Positions 42,902 through 51,383 of a stretch of 64,000 nucleotides of DNA are shown here, piece by piece. Under the pieces are notes generated by a model. That model ran no database searches. It was not told where the DNA came from and saw only the letters and a list, made by a program, of their open reading frames with translations. The stretch lies in contig NZ_AUCK01000017.1 of NCBI RefSeq assembly GCF_000429725.1, positions 26,901 to 90,900 on the forward strand. The letters are read 5' to 3'. Source of the stretch: Alkalicoccus chagannorensis DSM 18086 (GTDB lineage Bacteria > Bacillota > Bacilli > Bacillales > Salisediminibacteriaceae). Numbering within the stretch: position 1 is the stretch's first letter; every line of letters begins with the position of its first letter. The position numbers were made by a program, and so were the translations under genes.

Positions 42902-43058
42902 CCTTCAGAAACAAAAGCGCAAAGCGCCTTTTGGTCGGAACGGCGTGCGGAAGCGCTGCAAGCCTTTTGAGGGAAGAAGACGTTTTTGTTTTTTCCCGCG
43001 CAGCGCACGACTCCGCCGTCTCCTTGTATGAGAACTCATACATTCTTATAATTGAACG
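42902..43058 (+). repeat. R0 repeat, reference-like copy
   Basis: Nearly identical to the copy at 35926 (GCGCAAAGCGCC, TTTTGGTCGGAACGGCGTGC, GGAAGCGCTGCAAGCC, GGGAAGAAGACG hairpin, ACTCCGCCGTCTCC, TGTATGAGAACTCATACATT). Abuts a terminator. Confidence 0.92.
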
Positions 43059-43060
43059 GA

Positions 43061-43102
43061 AAACGGCGCCGGAAGCATCCAAGCTTTCGGCGCCGCTGTT
43101 TT
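43061..43102. terminator. Terminator after the coiled-coil lipoprotein gene
   Basis: GGCGCCGGAAGC/GCTTTCGGCGCC stem flanked by AAAAC/CTGTTTT. Confidence 0.85.
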
Positions 43103-43178
43103 ATTGGAAAGCTGCCTTAAAAATAGAACATAGCAGTCTATTCTCATCTATCATGGTGCAGCTAGGCTGCATGAGTGT

Positions 43179-43525
43179 CTCTGTTATCGTTTGTTGTAGA
43201 TAATGACAGAAAACGCCGCTGCAACTCGGCAGGCTTGCCGTAGAGGAAATCTCCAGCTTCCTCGATCTTACGCCCTGCGGGATCTTCCCATCTCCTTCTT
43301 CCACAGGCGTCCGCCGGTCTTCGCTGCGTCCTTCTGAAAGAAAAGAAACTTTTATGAAACGGAGCAGGCCCAGGCTCTTTTTCGAGACGCCTGCGGATAA
43401 AGAAAGCGTGACGATCCTCCCGGACGTAAGGGAGGGAGAGGGTAAGGATGTCTCCGCGGCAAGCGAAGAAAAAAGAGCCGCAGGCGTACTCTTGTCATAA
43501 CAACACTAGGCTTCAACAAAGCCTA
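43179..43525. repeat. R2 element, copy 2 (uninterrupted)
   Basis: About 347 bp, inverse orientation relative to the copy at 8300-8928. It reads through the site where R1 is inserted in that copy (a single TTTTTTCT equivalent, here AGAAAAAA). Its right end contains CACTAGGCTT-CAACA-AAGCCTAGTG, a hairpin that could also terminate the adjacent minus-strand operon. The left terminal repeat is degraded. Confidence 0.88.
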
Positions 43526-43554
43526 GTGGAAAGAACCGCTCCCTTACGAGACGG

Positions 43555-44523
43555 TTACGCCCACCACATGTCGGCCGGCTGTTCCCGGATCAGGACGGCA
43601 TTGACGTTATCCGCCGCGCGTTGAAAGCCTTCGTCAATCGACATAATCGGGTCCTCATGTTCAATACTGACCACGTAGTCATATCCGTAAGTCCGGAGGG
43701 CGCTGATCATGTCTGACCACTCTTGCATGCTGTGGCCGCAGCCGACCGAGCGGAACGACCAGGCACGCGTCTGGACTTCACTGTAGGGCTGCATGTCAAG
43801 AAGGCCGTGCATGTTGACGTTATCCTGGTCAATGTACGTATCCTTCGCATGAAAATGGTGCAGTGCCTCTGCTTTACCGAGAATTTTGATGGCTGCTACG
43901 GGGTCAATGCCCTGCCACCAGAGATGGCTCGGATCCAGGTTGGCACCAATCGCAGGAGATGTTGCTTCCCGGAGCTTGAGCATCGTATACGGCGAATGGA
44001 CGAGAAACCCGCCGTGGAGTTCAATGCCGATCTTCACGTCGTGCTTGTCCGCCTCTGCAGCGATCTTTTTCCAGCACGGGATGAGTTTTTCTTCCCACTG
44101 CCAGTTCAGAATGTCCGTATATTCAGCAGGCCACGGTGCTGTCGGCCAGTTCGGGTGTACCGCCCCTTCGTGATCCCCGGCTGTTCCGGAAAAGCCGTTG
44201 ACGACCGGAACATCCATCAGCGCAGCCAGCTGGATCGTCTTGATCATGACGTCGTAAGATTCCTGCGCAAAAGCCTGGTCCGGAGAAATCGGATTTCCGT
44301 GGCAGCTGAAGGAGCTGATCTTCAGTCCACGGTCCTCTACTTTCTTCTTATACTCCCTGCGTGCCTCTTCGTCCTGCAGCAGTGTATCGATGTCGCAGTG
44401 GGCATTTCCAGGGTATCCGCCGGTCCCGATTTCCACAGCTTCAAGCCCCGCTGCCTTGACGTAGTCCAGCATGTCTTCAAATGATTTATCCTGCAGCAGA
44501 ACGGTAAATACTCCCGATATCAT
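43555..44523 (-). CDS. Sugar phosphate isomerase/epimerase family protein (TIM barrel)
   Basis: A 322-aa AP-endonuclease-2-like TIM barrel (IolE/xylose-isomerase-like). Metal-binding positions are visible in VEIGTGG, IELHGGFLVH, ANLDPSHLWW, HFHAKDT and SIEHEDP. Members of this family isomerise or dehydrate keto-sugars. It is the last gene of a LacI-ThuA-Gfo/Idh-Gfo/Idh-isomerase operon, 20 bp after the second dehydrogenase gene, which fits a route that oxidises a sugar and then rearranges or cleaves the keto product. Confidence 0.88.
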   Translation of the reverse strand: MISGVFTVLLQDKSFEDMLDYVKAAGLEAVEIGTGGYPGNAHCDIDTLLQDEEARREYKKKVEDRGLKISSFSCHGNPISPDQAFAQESYDVMIKTIQLAALMDVPVVNGFSGTAGDHEGAVHPNWPTAPWPAEYTDILNWQWEEKLIPCWKKIAAEADKHDVKIGIELHGGFLVHSPYTMLKLREATSPAIGANLDPSHLWWQGIDPVAAIKILGKAEALHHFHAKDTYIDQDNVNMHGLLDMQPYSEVQTRAWSFRSVGCGHSMQEWSDMISALRTYGYDYVVSIEHEDPIMSIDEGFQRAADNVNAVLIREQPADMWWA

Positions 44524-44543
44524 ATGGATTCCTCCTTCGTTGA

Positions 44544-45581
44544 TTACAAGCGAACAGCCTCACCTGTGACGCTGCTTTCATAAATGGCATCAATGAGCTG
44601 CTGTGTCTTTAATGAATCGATCGGCGGTACGTACACCGGTGCTTCTCCACGGACAGCGGCAAAAAAGCGCTGCATCTGGAAGAGGCCCGGATCATCGCTT
44701 CCGGGTACCCAGTTGGCCGTACTGTCCAGAAGCATCCCGTGTTTCGCCTGATTGACTTCCAGCGGAAAGAGATCGACGCCTCCTGTACTGCCGGAAATAC
44801 TGCAGTATTCCTTGTCTTCTTTCACGTTGGCCGCCCAGGAAGTTTCAAACAGCAGCGTCGCCCCGTTGTCAAAGCGGACGTAGGCAGTAACGTGATCATC
44901 CACTTCGAATGATTCCTGATCCACGTCTCCCCATTGGTTAATCTGACCGGGCATACGACTCAATCGATCGTACGTCTGCCCAACGACCTCGACCGGCTCC
45001 GGACTTCCGAGCAGCCAGAGCGCCAGGTCCAGAAAGTGACAGCCGAAATCAATCAGGCTCCCGCCGCCCTGAAGTTCCTTGTTCGTAAAAACACCCCAGC
45101 CGGGAACTTTCCTGCGGCGCAGTGCCTGGACACGAGCAACCATTGGTGTTCCGATTTCCCCGGCATCAATCAAGGTTTTGGCTGCCTGTGCTTCCCGCAT
45201 CGAGCGGTAATGGTAGCCGATCATGAGCGTTTTTCCTGTTTTGTCGGCGGCCGCTGTCATTGCCTGGGCTTCTCCTGCCGACATCGCCATCGGCTTTTCG
45301 CAAAGGACGTGCACGCCGGCCTCCAGTGCGGCAATCGTAATTTGGGAGTGGAATTTATTCGGAGTGGAGATAATCACCGCATCCACCCGGGAGAAAACTT
45401 CATGTACATGAGTCGTGACGTACGGACGGGAAAAGGACACCCCGGCCTGACGCGCGGTTTCTTCATTTACGTCGCATACCGCCGTGACTTCTGCTTCCTG
45501 CTGCAGCTGCAGCAGGACAGGGATATGCCTCCCCTGAGCAATGCCGCCGGCGCCGATGATCCCGATGCGCAGCTTTTCCAT
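44544..45581 (-). CDS. Gfo/Idh/MocA-family oxidoreductase (second of two)
   Basis: A 345-aa NAD(P)-dependent sugar dehydrogenase. Rossmann motif GIIGAGGIAQGRHIP, catalytic EKP in VLCEKPMAMS, and the C-terminal sheet domain typical of the family (GGSLIDFGCHFLDLALWLLG with the conserved D-x3-H). Lies 12 bp from a paralog upstream and 20 bp from the isomerase downstream. Confidence 0.9.
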   Translation of the reverse strand: MEKLRIGIIGAGGIAQGRHIPVLLQLQQEAEVTAVCDVNEETARQAGVSFSRPYVTTHVHEVFSRVDAVIISTPNKFHSQITIAALEAGVHVLCEKPMAMSAGEAQAMTAAADKTGKTLMIGYHYRSMREAQAAKTLIDAGEIGTPMVARVQALRRRKVPGWGVFTNKELQGGGSLIDFGCHFLDLALWLLGSPEPVEVVGQTYDRLSRMPGQINQWGDVDQESFEVDDHVTAYVRFDNGATLLFETSWAANVKEDKEYCSISGSTGGVDLFPLEVNQAKHGMLLDSTANWVPGSDDPGLFQMQRFFAAVRGEAPVYVPPIDSLKTQQLIDAIYESSVTGEAVRL

Positions 45582-45593
45582 ATCAACAGCCTC

Positions 45594-46616
45594 CTACGTG
45601 AGTTCCACCATCGTTTTCTCTTCATCTGCCTGCAGCGCTGCGAGAATCACTTCCAGCGACCGCTTTCCTTCTTCTCCTGATACAGGCGGTTCCTCGTCGT
45701 CGATCAATGCCTTTACAAACGCATCGATCACACCCGTGCTCGTCTGTCCATTCCCCTCATTCGTCTGAATCCCGCCCAGCTCATACTTGACGACCGAGCC
45801 GTCTTTGTACTGGACCACGAGGTTGTTTACCGGATCGTCTTCGAGGTGCATAATCGCATGTTCCGCATAAATGACCGTCGCATTATCTTCACCGGATACA
45901 TAGGACCAGCTCGCTGCGAGCGTCCCGATGATTCCGCTGGCACTTTTCAGAATACAGACAGCTGTATCGTCGACGGTACTGTGGTCTTTGGCACTTGTTT
46001 CAATAAACGCGCCGACATGGGTGAACTCCTCTCCAAGCAGGTAGCGGAGGAGATCCGTTTTGTGAACACCGAGGTCCCCCATTGCTCCAATAAATGCTTC
46101 ATCTTTCTTGAAAAACCAGCTGTCCTCTCCATCTGCGCTCCAGCCTTCCGGTCCCCCGTGGCCGAACGCGGTACGAAAGCTGTAAATCTTTCCGACGCTG
46201 CCGCTGTCAATCAGCTCACGCGCCTTCACGTGCGAAGGAACAAAGCGCTGATTGTGTGCAATCATCAGCCAGCGGCGGTTGTTTTTTGCTGCCTCGATCA
46301 TCGCTTCTGCTTCTTCCGAGGACGTGGCCATCGGCTTTTCGCAGAGAACGTGCAGTCCTGCTTCGAGCGCTGCAATAGAAATCGGCGCGTGCAGATAGTT
46401 CGGCGTACAGACGCTGACTGCATCGAGTTCTTCTTTCTCAAACATCTCCCGGAAATCCGTATACGTCATCGCCTGATAGACGCTTCCAAGATCTTCTGCA
46501 CGTTCCTGGACGATGTCGCAGACGGCTGTGATTGTCACTTCTGGATGCGCTGCGTATTCCTGAAGATGACGGTGCCTCGCAATACTTCCGCAACCTACTA
46601 CCCCAATATTCATCAT
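45594..46616 (-). CDS. Gfo/Idh/MocA-family oxidoreductase (first of two)
   Basis: A 340-aa paralog of the next gene. Rossmann motif GVVGCGSIARHRHLQ, VLCEKPMATS (EKP), and GAMGDLGVHKTDLLRYLLGE (D-x3-H). Start chosen at the ATG pair preceded by AGGAGG nine bases away; the longer open frame upstream belongs to the ThuA gene region. Two non-identical dehydrogenases in one operon suggest two oxidised positions or two substrates. Confidence 0.9.
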   Translation of the reverse strand: MMNIGVVGCGSIARHRHLQEYAAHPEVTITAVCDIVQERAEDLGSVYQAMTYTDFREMFEKEELDAVSVCTPNYLHAPISIAALEAGLHVLCEKPMATSSEEAEAMIEAAKNNRRWLMIAHNQRFVPSHVKARELIDSGSVGKIYSFRTAFGHGGPEGWSADGEDSWFFKKDEAFIGAMGDLGVHKTDLLRYLLGEEFTHVGAFIETSAKDHSTVDDTAVCILKSASGIIGTLAASWSYVSGEDNATVIYAEHAIMHLEDDPVNNLVVQYKDGSVVKYELGGIQTNEGNGQTSTGVIDAFVKALIDDEEPPVSGEEGKRSLEVILAALQADEEKTMVELT

Positions 46617-46665
46617 CAATATAAGCCTCCTAGCATATAGTGGTATCTCCTGCTGCGCAGTACGT

Positions 46666-47394
46666 TCAGCTGTTGCGTGGTGCGATCTTTTCAATCGGAT
46701 CCGGATGATGCCCGTAAACGGGACGCTTACGTCCACCGTCTGCCGCCCATGCTGCGGCATTTTTCAACACCTGCTGGATTTCGTTGTTGTGATACGTCGC
46801 GTAGGTTTCATGCCCCGGACGGAAGTAGACGATTTTTCCGTTTCCGCGGTGGTACGTGTTCAGACTGCGGAAGACTTCGCCCCCTTCGAACCAGCTGAGC
46901 ATAACGACTTCGTCCGGTGCAGGGACATCAAAGTGCTCACCGTACATCTCTTCCCGCTCCAGTTCGATGTATTCTCCAATACCGTGTACGAGAGGGTGAG
47001 AAGGATCGATGACCCAGAGGCGCTCCGTTTCATCGGCCTCCCGCCATTTCAAATCACATGAGGTTCCCATCAGCTTTTTGAAAATCTTGGAGAAGTGGCC
47101 GGAATGCAGAACGACGAGCCCCATCCCCTCGAGAACGCGTTCATGCACGCGGTCGACGATGTGCTCTTCTACTTCCTCATGGGCAATGTGGCCCCACCAG
47201 AAAAGAACATCCGTCTGGTCGAGTACTTCTTCGGACAGACCATGCTCTGGTTCATCCAGCGTCGCCGTCCGGACTTCGGTTCCTTCCTGCTGAAGCACTT
47301 CTTGCAATGCACCATGGATTCCTTCCGGATACACTTTTGTCACTTCGGGATTTTTCTTCTCATGACGGTTCTCATTCCAGATCGTTATTTTCAT
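46666..47394 (-). CDS. ThuA-domain protein
   Basis: A 242-aa ThuA-like protein with a class I glutamine-amidotransferase-like fold. Family blocks: [60 protein letters not shown] and [20 protein letters not shown]. In rhizobia ThuA works with the Gfo/Idh-type ThuB in trehalose and related disaccharide catabolism. Here too it sits beside Gfo/Idh genes, 16 bp after the LacI regulator. Confidence 0.9.
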   Translation of the reverse strand: MKITIWNENRHEKKNPEVTKVYPEGIHGALQEVLQQEGTEVRTATLDEPEHGLSEEVLDQTDVLFWWGHIAHEEVEEHIVDRVHERVLEGMGLVVLHSGHFSKIFKKLMGTSCDLKWREADETERLWVIDPSHPLVHGIGEYIELEREEMYGEHFDVPAPDEVVMLSWFEGGEVFRSLNTYHRGNGKIVYFRPGHETYATYHNNEIQQVLKNAAAWAADGGRKRPVYGHHPDPIEKIAPRNS

Positions 47395-47409
47395 TATACG
47401 TGCCTCCTC

Positions 47410-48429
47410 TTATTGTTCAACCGGGATGCCGGTTGTTGATTCCCTTGTCACCAGATGGACCGGCATGACTTCAGATGCTGAAGGTTCTCCACGGATCCGC
47501 TGCAGCAGCATCGTGCAGGCCCGCCTGCCTTTATCAGCAATGTTCTGGCGGACCGTCGTCAGCGACGGATACATATAGCGGGATACGGCCAGATCATCAA
47601 ATCCGGTGACCGCGATATCATCCGGTATACGGATCCGCCGGTCATGCAGGGCGCGGATCAGCCCAAAAGCCATAATATCGGACGTACACACGACGGCTGT
47701 GCAGCCGGACTGCAGCAGCGGATCTGCCAGCCGGTAGCCGCCCTCCAGCGTATGCGTGCTCCCTGCATGCATTGGCGAGGGAAGCACTGTCCCTTGCTCC
47801 TGAAGCACCTCGGAAAACCCATGCCACCGCTCTGCCTCAACGGGGTTGCTGCCCCCGGCGGCAGCAAAAGCCAGCCATTCGTGCCCGAGTTCAAGCAGAT
47901 GGGCCGCCGCCAGGGCTCCTCCACGCCGGTCGTCCATGTTGATAGACGGGTAGTCGCGTGTGTGGGATTCGTACGTATCAATCAACACCGCAGGCACGTC
48001 CATATCTTCCATTGCCTTATAAATCGGCTCCGGGAACAAACCTAGAAAAAGAAGCCCGTCCAGCCTGCGTTTCTGAACCCAGGCTTTATAAGCGGAAGGT
48101 TCCGATAACCCTGCCAGGACAATATCAAACCCGTTGTCCCTCGCTTCCTTTTCGACGGCGCTGATCATCTCGCTGTAGTACGAATTTTCCTGCATGACAG
48201 CGGATATGGATTCATCAATAAGCGGCATGATGATACCGATCAGCTGCGACCGCCGTTTTGTCAGGCTGATTGCCGTAAAGTCGGGTTCATAGGACAGCTC
48301 TTCCATCGCTTCCAGCACACGCCGGCGCGTTTCCTCCGATACTTTTTTTACATCATTGAGCACATAGGAAACAGCAGCCTTGGATACGCCTGCTTTTTCA
48401 GCTACATCTCGAATCGTCGGGCGCTTCAT
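47410..48429 (-). CDS. LacI-family regulator of the ThuA/dehydrogenase operon
   Basis: A 339-aa LacI protein: TIRDVAEKAGVSKAAVSYVLNDVKKVSEETRRRV, hinge TAISLTKRRSQLIGIIMP, effector domain ending TGFDDLAVSRYMYPSLTTVRQNIADKGRRA. ATG chosen with AAAGGAG upstream; a longer frame begins inside the operator region. First gene of the operon, preceded by a perfect palindromic operator, a consensus promoter and a cre site, so it is autoregulated and under carbon catabolite control. Confidence 0.92.
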   Translation of the reverse strand: MKRPTIRDVAEKAGVSKAAVSYVLNDVKKVSEETRRRVLEAMEELSYEPDFTAISLTKRRSQLIGIIMPLIDESISAVMQENSYYSEMISAVEKEARDNGFDIVLAGLSEPSAYKAWVQKRRLDGLLFLGLFPEPIYKAMEDMDVPAVLIDTYESHTRDYPSINMDDRRGGALAAAHLLELGHEWLAFAAAGGSNPVEAERWHGFSEVLQEQGTVLPSPMHAGSTHTLEGGYRLADPLLQSGCTAVVCTSDIMAFGLIRALHDRRIRIPDDIAVTGFDDLAVSRYMYPSLTTVRQNIADKGRRACTMLLQRIRGEPSASEVMPVHLVTRESTTGIPVEQ

Positions 48430-48485
48430 GTCAAGGACTCCTTTGCCGGTTTCAAGAAACTGCATGTTTCCCGTTCCAGCTATTA

Positions 48486-48499
48486 GTGAACCGGTTCAC
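48486..48499. promoter_or_regulatory. LacI-type operator, perfect 14-bp palindrome
   Basis: GTGAACCGGTTCAC, just downstream of the predicted transcription start of the lacI-thuA operon. Confidence 0.88.
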
Positions 48500-48514
48500 C
48501 TTTAATACATGTAG

Positions 48515-48543
48515 ATCGTACGATAATTTGAAAGCGTTGTCAA
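48515..48543 (-). promoter_or_regulatory. Promoter of the lacI-thuA operon
   Basis: Minus strand TTGACA, 17-bp spacer, TACGAT. Confidence 0.8.
48529..48542. promoter_or_regulatory. CcpA-binding cre site
   Basis: TGAAAGCGTTGTCA fits TGWNANCGNTNWCA at every position and overlaps the -35 box, as expected for repression by CcpA. Confidence 0.8.
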
Positions 48544-48554
48544 CCCAGCTGAAG

Positions 48555-48690
48555 ACCAAAAGCGCAAAGCGCTTTATGGCCGGCACGGCGTGTACGGCAG
48601 GTTCTTTGAGGGAAGCATGAGTTCTTCCTGCTTCCCGAGCAGCCGGCTGCGCCGTCACCTTGTATGAACACTTATCCATTCTTATACTTT
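48555..48690 (+). repeat. R0 repeat, variant
   Basis: ACCAAAAGCGCAAAGCGC, TGGCCGGCACGGCGTGTAC, GGCAGGTTCTTTGAGGGAAG, GCTTCCCGAGCAGCCGG, TTGTATGAACACTTATCC, TTCTTATACTTTG. The same internal variant as the copy at 15580. Followed directly by a terminator although no + strand gene precedes it. Confidence 0.85.
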
Positions 48691-48695
48691 GAAAA

Positions 48696-48747
48696 AAACC
48701 GAACGATCTTTTGAAGCTCTCGTGAGAGCTTCATGATCGTTCGGTTT
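48696..48747. terminator. Long terminator after the MFS gene
   Basis: Outer stem AAACCGAACGATC/GATCGTTCGGTTT and inner stem GAAGCTCTC/GAGAGCTTC. Confidence 0.88.
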
Positions 48748-48849
48748 ATTTGTTTGCGTCGTGTTTGCAGCCATTTTCTTCTTCAGCTTTGGACGACGAA
48801 ATGATCGTTCTCTCCCATCCCCCCAAGGCTGCAGAAGAAGTCCTAACCG

Positions 48850-50076
48850 TCAATCGATCCGGCGGAATCCGGGACTGCGCCAGATGAGCAGCAGCCCGAG
48901 CAGCAGCCCTGCCGCAGCAGTCCCGGTTAAGATCGTTTGAATCGGCAGAGCAAACGCGACGAGAAAAGAAATCAGTCCGAAGGCAATCGGTTCAAATCCA
49001 CTCGCCGCAAGCGTAATAATACTCATCACCCGGCCGAGCTTATCTTTGTCTGTCTTCTCCTGCACCATCGTCACCGTCGGCAGGTATACGAACATAGCCA
49101 TGAAGCCGGTAAGAGCAGTAAGCACCACAAGCAGCGGCAGTACTTCTGCAAAGCTGAACAGCAGAAACAGCACGAAACTTGTAATCAGCGAGAAGAACAC
49201 CATGCGACCGCGGCGTAGTTTGATGTTCCAGATGATCAGCACAATACTAGCCAGAAACGTTCCAGCTGCAAGACCTCCTTCAAACAAACTCAACTCGAAA
49301 GGCGTTCCTCCGAGTGTCTGCACGAGAATGGGAAAGCTGATGATCAGCGGTCCGATCATGAACAGGTTGATAATGACAATCGTCAAAGTGCCTGTCCGGT
49401 GCAGGTCGGAATCACGCACGTACTTCAACCCTTCTTTCAGATCTGCCAATGCCGTTCCCGGGGCTTTCCGGTCCGGCTTCGGATCTTGAATAAACGGCGG
49501 GAAAACCAGAATGGTGGATAGGGCAATCAAGGCTGCAGAAGCAGAGAACGTCAAGGTGAAATCGCCGATCGTGAGCAGCACACCCGCCACCAGCGGTCCG
49601 ATAATGAACATCATTTCCGTCGATCCCTGGAACAGCGAATTCGCCCGCTGCAGTTCAGCATCGCGCACGACAATCGGGATCATCGAGGACACTGCAGGAA
49701 AAAAGAAGGCGTCCAGAAAACCGAAAACAAAAGCAATCAGTATCAATGTCACGGCCGTCAGCTGATCCGTCGTGAACAGGACGATCATCGCCACCATGAC
49801 GAGCACCTGACCGAAGTTTGTCACAAACATAATCAGGGATTTTCGTATTTTATCAGCAAGGACCCCGCCATAAATCATCATCGCTACCCGTGGAATCGAC
49901 ACAGCCATCATGACGATACCCAGGAGGGCTTCCTGCTCCAGTTCATCGACGACAAACCAGGAGACAGAAAGAAAAAACATGGCAAAACCGAGCATGATGG
50001 CCAGTCCGGAGAACCAGACGAGCAGGAAAGGACGATTCTTCATCAGCGTCGGGGGCATCTCTCTATCGTTATTCAT
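48850..50076 (-). CDS. MFS transporter (DHA3-like, drug/siderophore exporter type)
   Basis: A 408-aa major facilitator protein with 12 helices. Family hints: NRPFLLVWFSGLAIMLGFAMFFLSVSWFVVDE at helix 1, the GGVLADKIRKS loop 2-3 motif, FGFLDAFFFPAVSSMIPIVV and ELQRANSLFQGSTEMMFIIGPLVAG, characteristic of the EntS/MefA-like branch. Start placed at ATG with AAGGAGGAG; an open frame 83 codons longer has no ribosome site and no homologous look. Substrate unknown. Confidence 0.85.
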   Translation of the reverse strand: MNNDREMPPTLMKNRPFLLVWFSGLAIMLGFAMFFLSVSWFVVDELEQEALLGIVMMAVSIPRVAMMIYGGVLADKIRKSLIMFVTNFGQVLVMVAMIVLFTTDQLTAVTLILIAFVFGFLDAFFFPAVSSMIPIVVRDAELQRANSLFQGSTEMMFIIGPLVAGVLLTIGDFTLTFSASAALIALSTILVFPPFIQDPKPDRKAPGTALADLKEGLKYVRDSDLHRTGTLTIVIINLFMIGPLIISFPILVQTLGGTPFELSLFEGGLAAGTFLASIVLIIWNIKLRRGRMVFFSLITSFVLFLLFSFAEVLPLLVVLTALTGFMAMFVYLPTVTMVQEKTDKDKLGRVMSIITLAASGFEPIAFGLISFLVAFALPIQTILTGTAAAGLLLGLLLIWRSPGFRRID

Positions 50077-50368
50077 CACGGCTCCTCCTTCTTCACGAGC
50101 CAAATCATAGCATATGTGACGGCGGAAGGCACGTTGTTCCGGCAAAGTGGGAACCCAGGAGCTGCTGTCAAGATTTTCTTCTTGACTAATTCCTTGTTTA
50201 AAGCTGGCTGAGAAGGGAATGGGAAGAGGGAGGCCATAGATTTCTGCTGTAAGCATTTTAACGTAGTGAGGATAATCTCCATGTTCACTATGTACCTGCA
50301 CCTGAAGAGGATCCGGCATTTTCATTATCTCTACTGGAGATATGGCTTACGGAAAGGAGTCCTGCTCC

Positions 50369-50884
50369 ATGGACATCACCTGTCAAACACCACGACTCGA
50401 GCTTCACGCATTGACAGATAAGATTTACACGCAGCTGCAGCAGTCCGGATATTTTCCTCCTCATATAGAAACACACCTCCATTACCTTCATCTCGATGAT
50501 TCCCTGAAAGGCTGGGGACCCTGGATTATTTTCCTCCGGGAGACCGGCAGCATTATCGGAGACATCGGATTCAAAGGATCCCCTGATTCCTGGAATACAG
50601 TGGAGATCGGCTATGGAATCCGTCCAGAATATCAAAATACAGGGTATGCGACAGAAGCGCTTCAGGAAATGATCCGCTACTGTTTTGAAGATCAGCATAT
50701 TTCCAGAATTACGGCGGAATGCCGCCACGACAATAAAGAGTCTCTTCGTGTCCTGGAGAAAGTACAGATGTTCCGGGAAATGGAACACCTGCAGATGGTG
50801 CACTGGCACCTTTCCCGGGAACAATACCAGTACCGGAAAACGCACACGAAAAAACGTCAGCCGCGCTTAATATTAGAAGACTGA
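50369..50884 (+). CDS. GNAT-family N-acetyltransferase
   Basis: A 171-aa RimJ/RimL-like GNAT. Segments: TPRLELHALTDKIY, GSIIGDIGFKGSP, NTVEIGYGIRPEYQNTGYATEALQEMIRYCFED (acetyl-CoA loop Q/N-x-x-GYA), and RITAECRHDNKESLRVLEKVQM. Starts at ATG with AAAGGAG nine bases upstream. Probably acetylates a small molecule or protein N-terminus. Confidence 0.85.
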   Translation: MDITCQTPRLELHALTDKIYTQLQQSGYFPPHIETHLHYLHLDDSLKGWGPWIIFLRETGSIIGDIGFKGSPDSWNTVEIGYGIRPEYQNTGYATEALQEMIRYCFEDQHISRITAECRHDNKESLRVLEKVQMFREMEHLQMVHWHLSREQYQYRKTHTKKRQPRLILED

Positions 50885-50977
50885 CGACTGACACCGTCGT
50901 TTCTACAAGACTCCCATGTATCCATCGCTGCGCTCATGCCGCTTCCGGATGGAGAAGAGCCTCGGGCAAAAGCCGAC

Positions 50978-51127
50978 GAAAGCAAAAGCGCGAAGCGCCT
51001 TTTGGTCGGAATGGCGTGCAGAAGCGCTGCAAGCTTTTTGAGGGAAGAAAACGTGTTGTTTCTTCCCGTGCAGCGCAGGAAGCCGCCGTCACCCTGTACT
51101 AGAAACTTATGCAATCTTATACTTTGA
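50978..51127 (+). repeat. R0 repeat, full copy
   Basis: GCAAAAGCGCGAAGCGCC, TTTTGGTCGGAATGGCGTGC, GAAGCGCTGCAAGC, GAGGGAAGAAAACG hairpin, AGGAAGCCGCCGTCACCCTG, AACTTATGCAATCTTATACT. Abuts a terminator. Confidence 0.92.
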
Positions 51128-51132
51128 TAAAA

Positions 51133-51173
51133 AAACGCTTCCGATGATCCAAAATGGATCGTCGGAAGCGTTT
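51133..51173. terminator. Terminator of the AACGCTTCC family (copy 2)
   Basis: AAACGCTTCCGATGATCC/GGATCGTCGGAAGCGTTT, 6-base loop. Confidence 0.88.
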
Positions 51174-51383
51174 CGTTTCCATCGTTTTACTCCGGTCTTG
51201 CAACCATCACTTGAGGTGTTGGTCCTCTATGTGGAAAGCGAGCGCCAACGAATCCGCACCTTTTGACCGAGGTGCCTTTTTCAATAAAGGATAGGCTTCG
51301 AGACAGGAAGCCCGGCCGACGAGCACCTGTTCTTTCGGTCCACAAGACCGGGCTGAGGGACGGCGGCCACGCGGTCTCCTTTG
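51174..51383. other. Stretch downstream of arsA without recognised gene
   Basis: It contains a + strand hairpin GCACC...GGTGC followed by CTTTTT near 51258-51284. I find no arsenite pump or reductase here. Confidence 0.35.

Noticed and set aside
50077..50325. 83-codon N-terminal extension of the MFS protein
   Set aside because: No ribosome site, no membrane-protein character, and AAGGAGGAG stands directly before the ATG at 50076.
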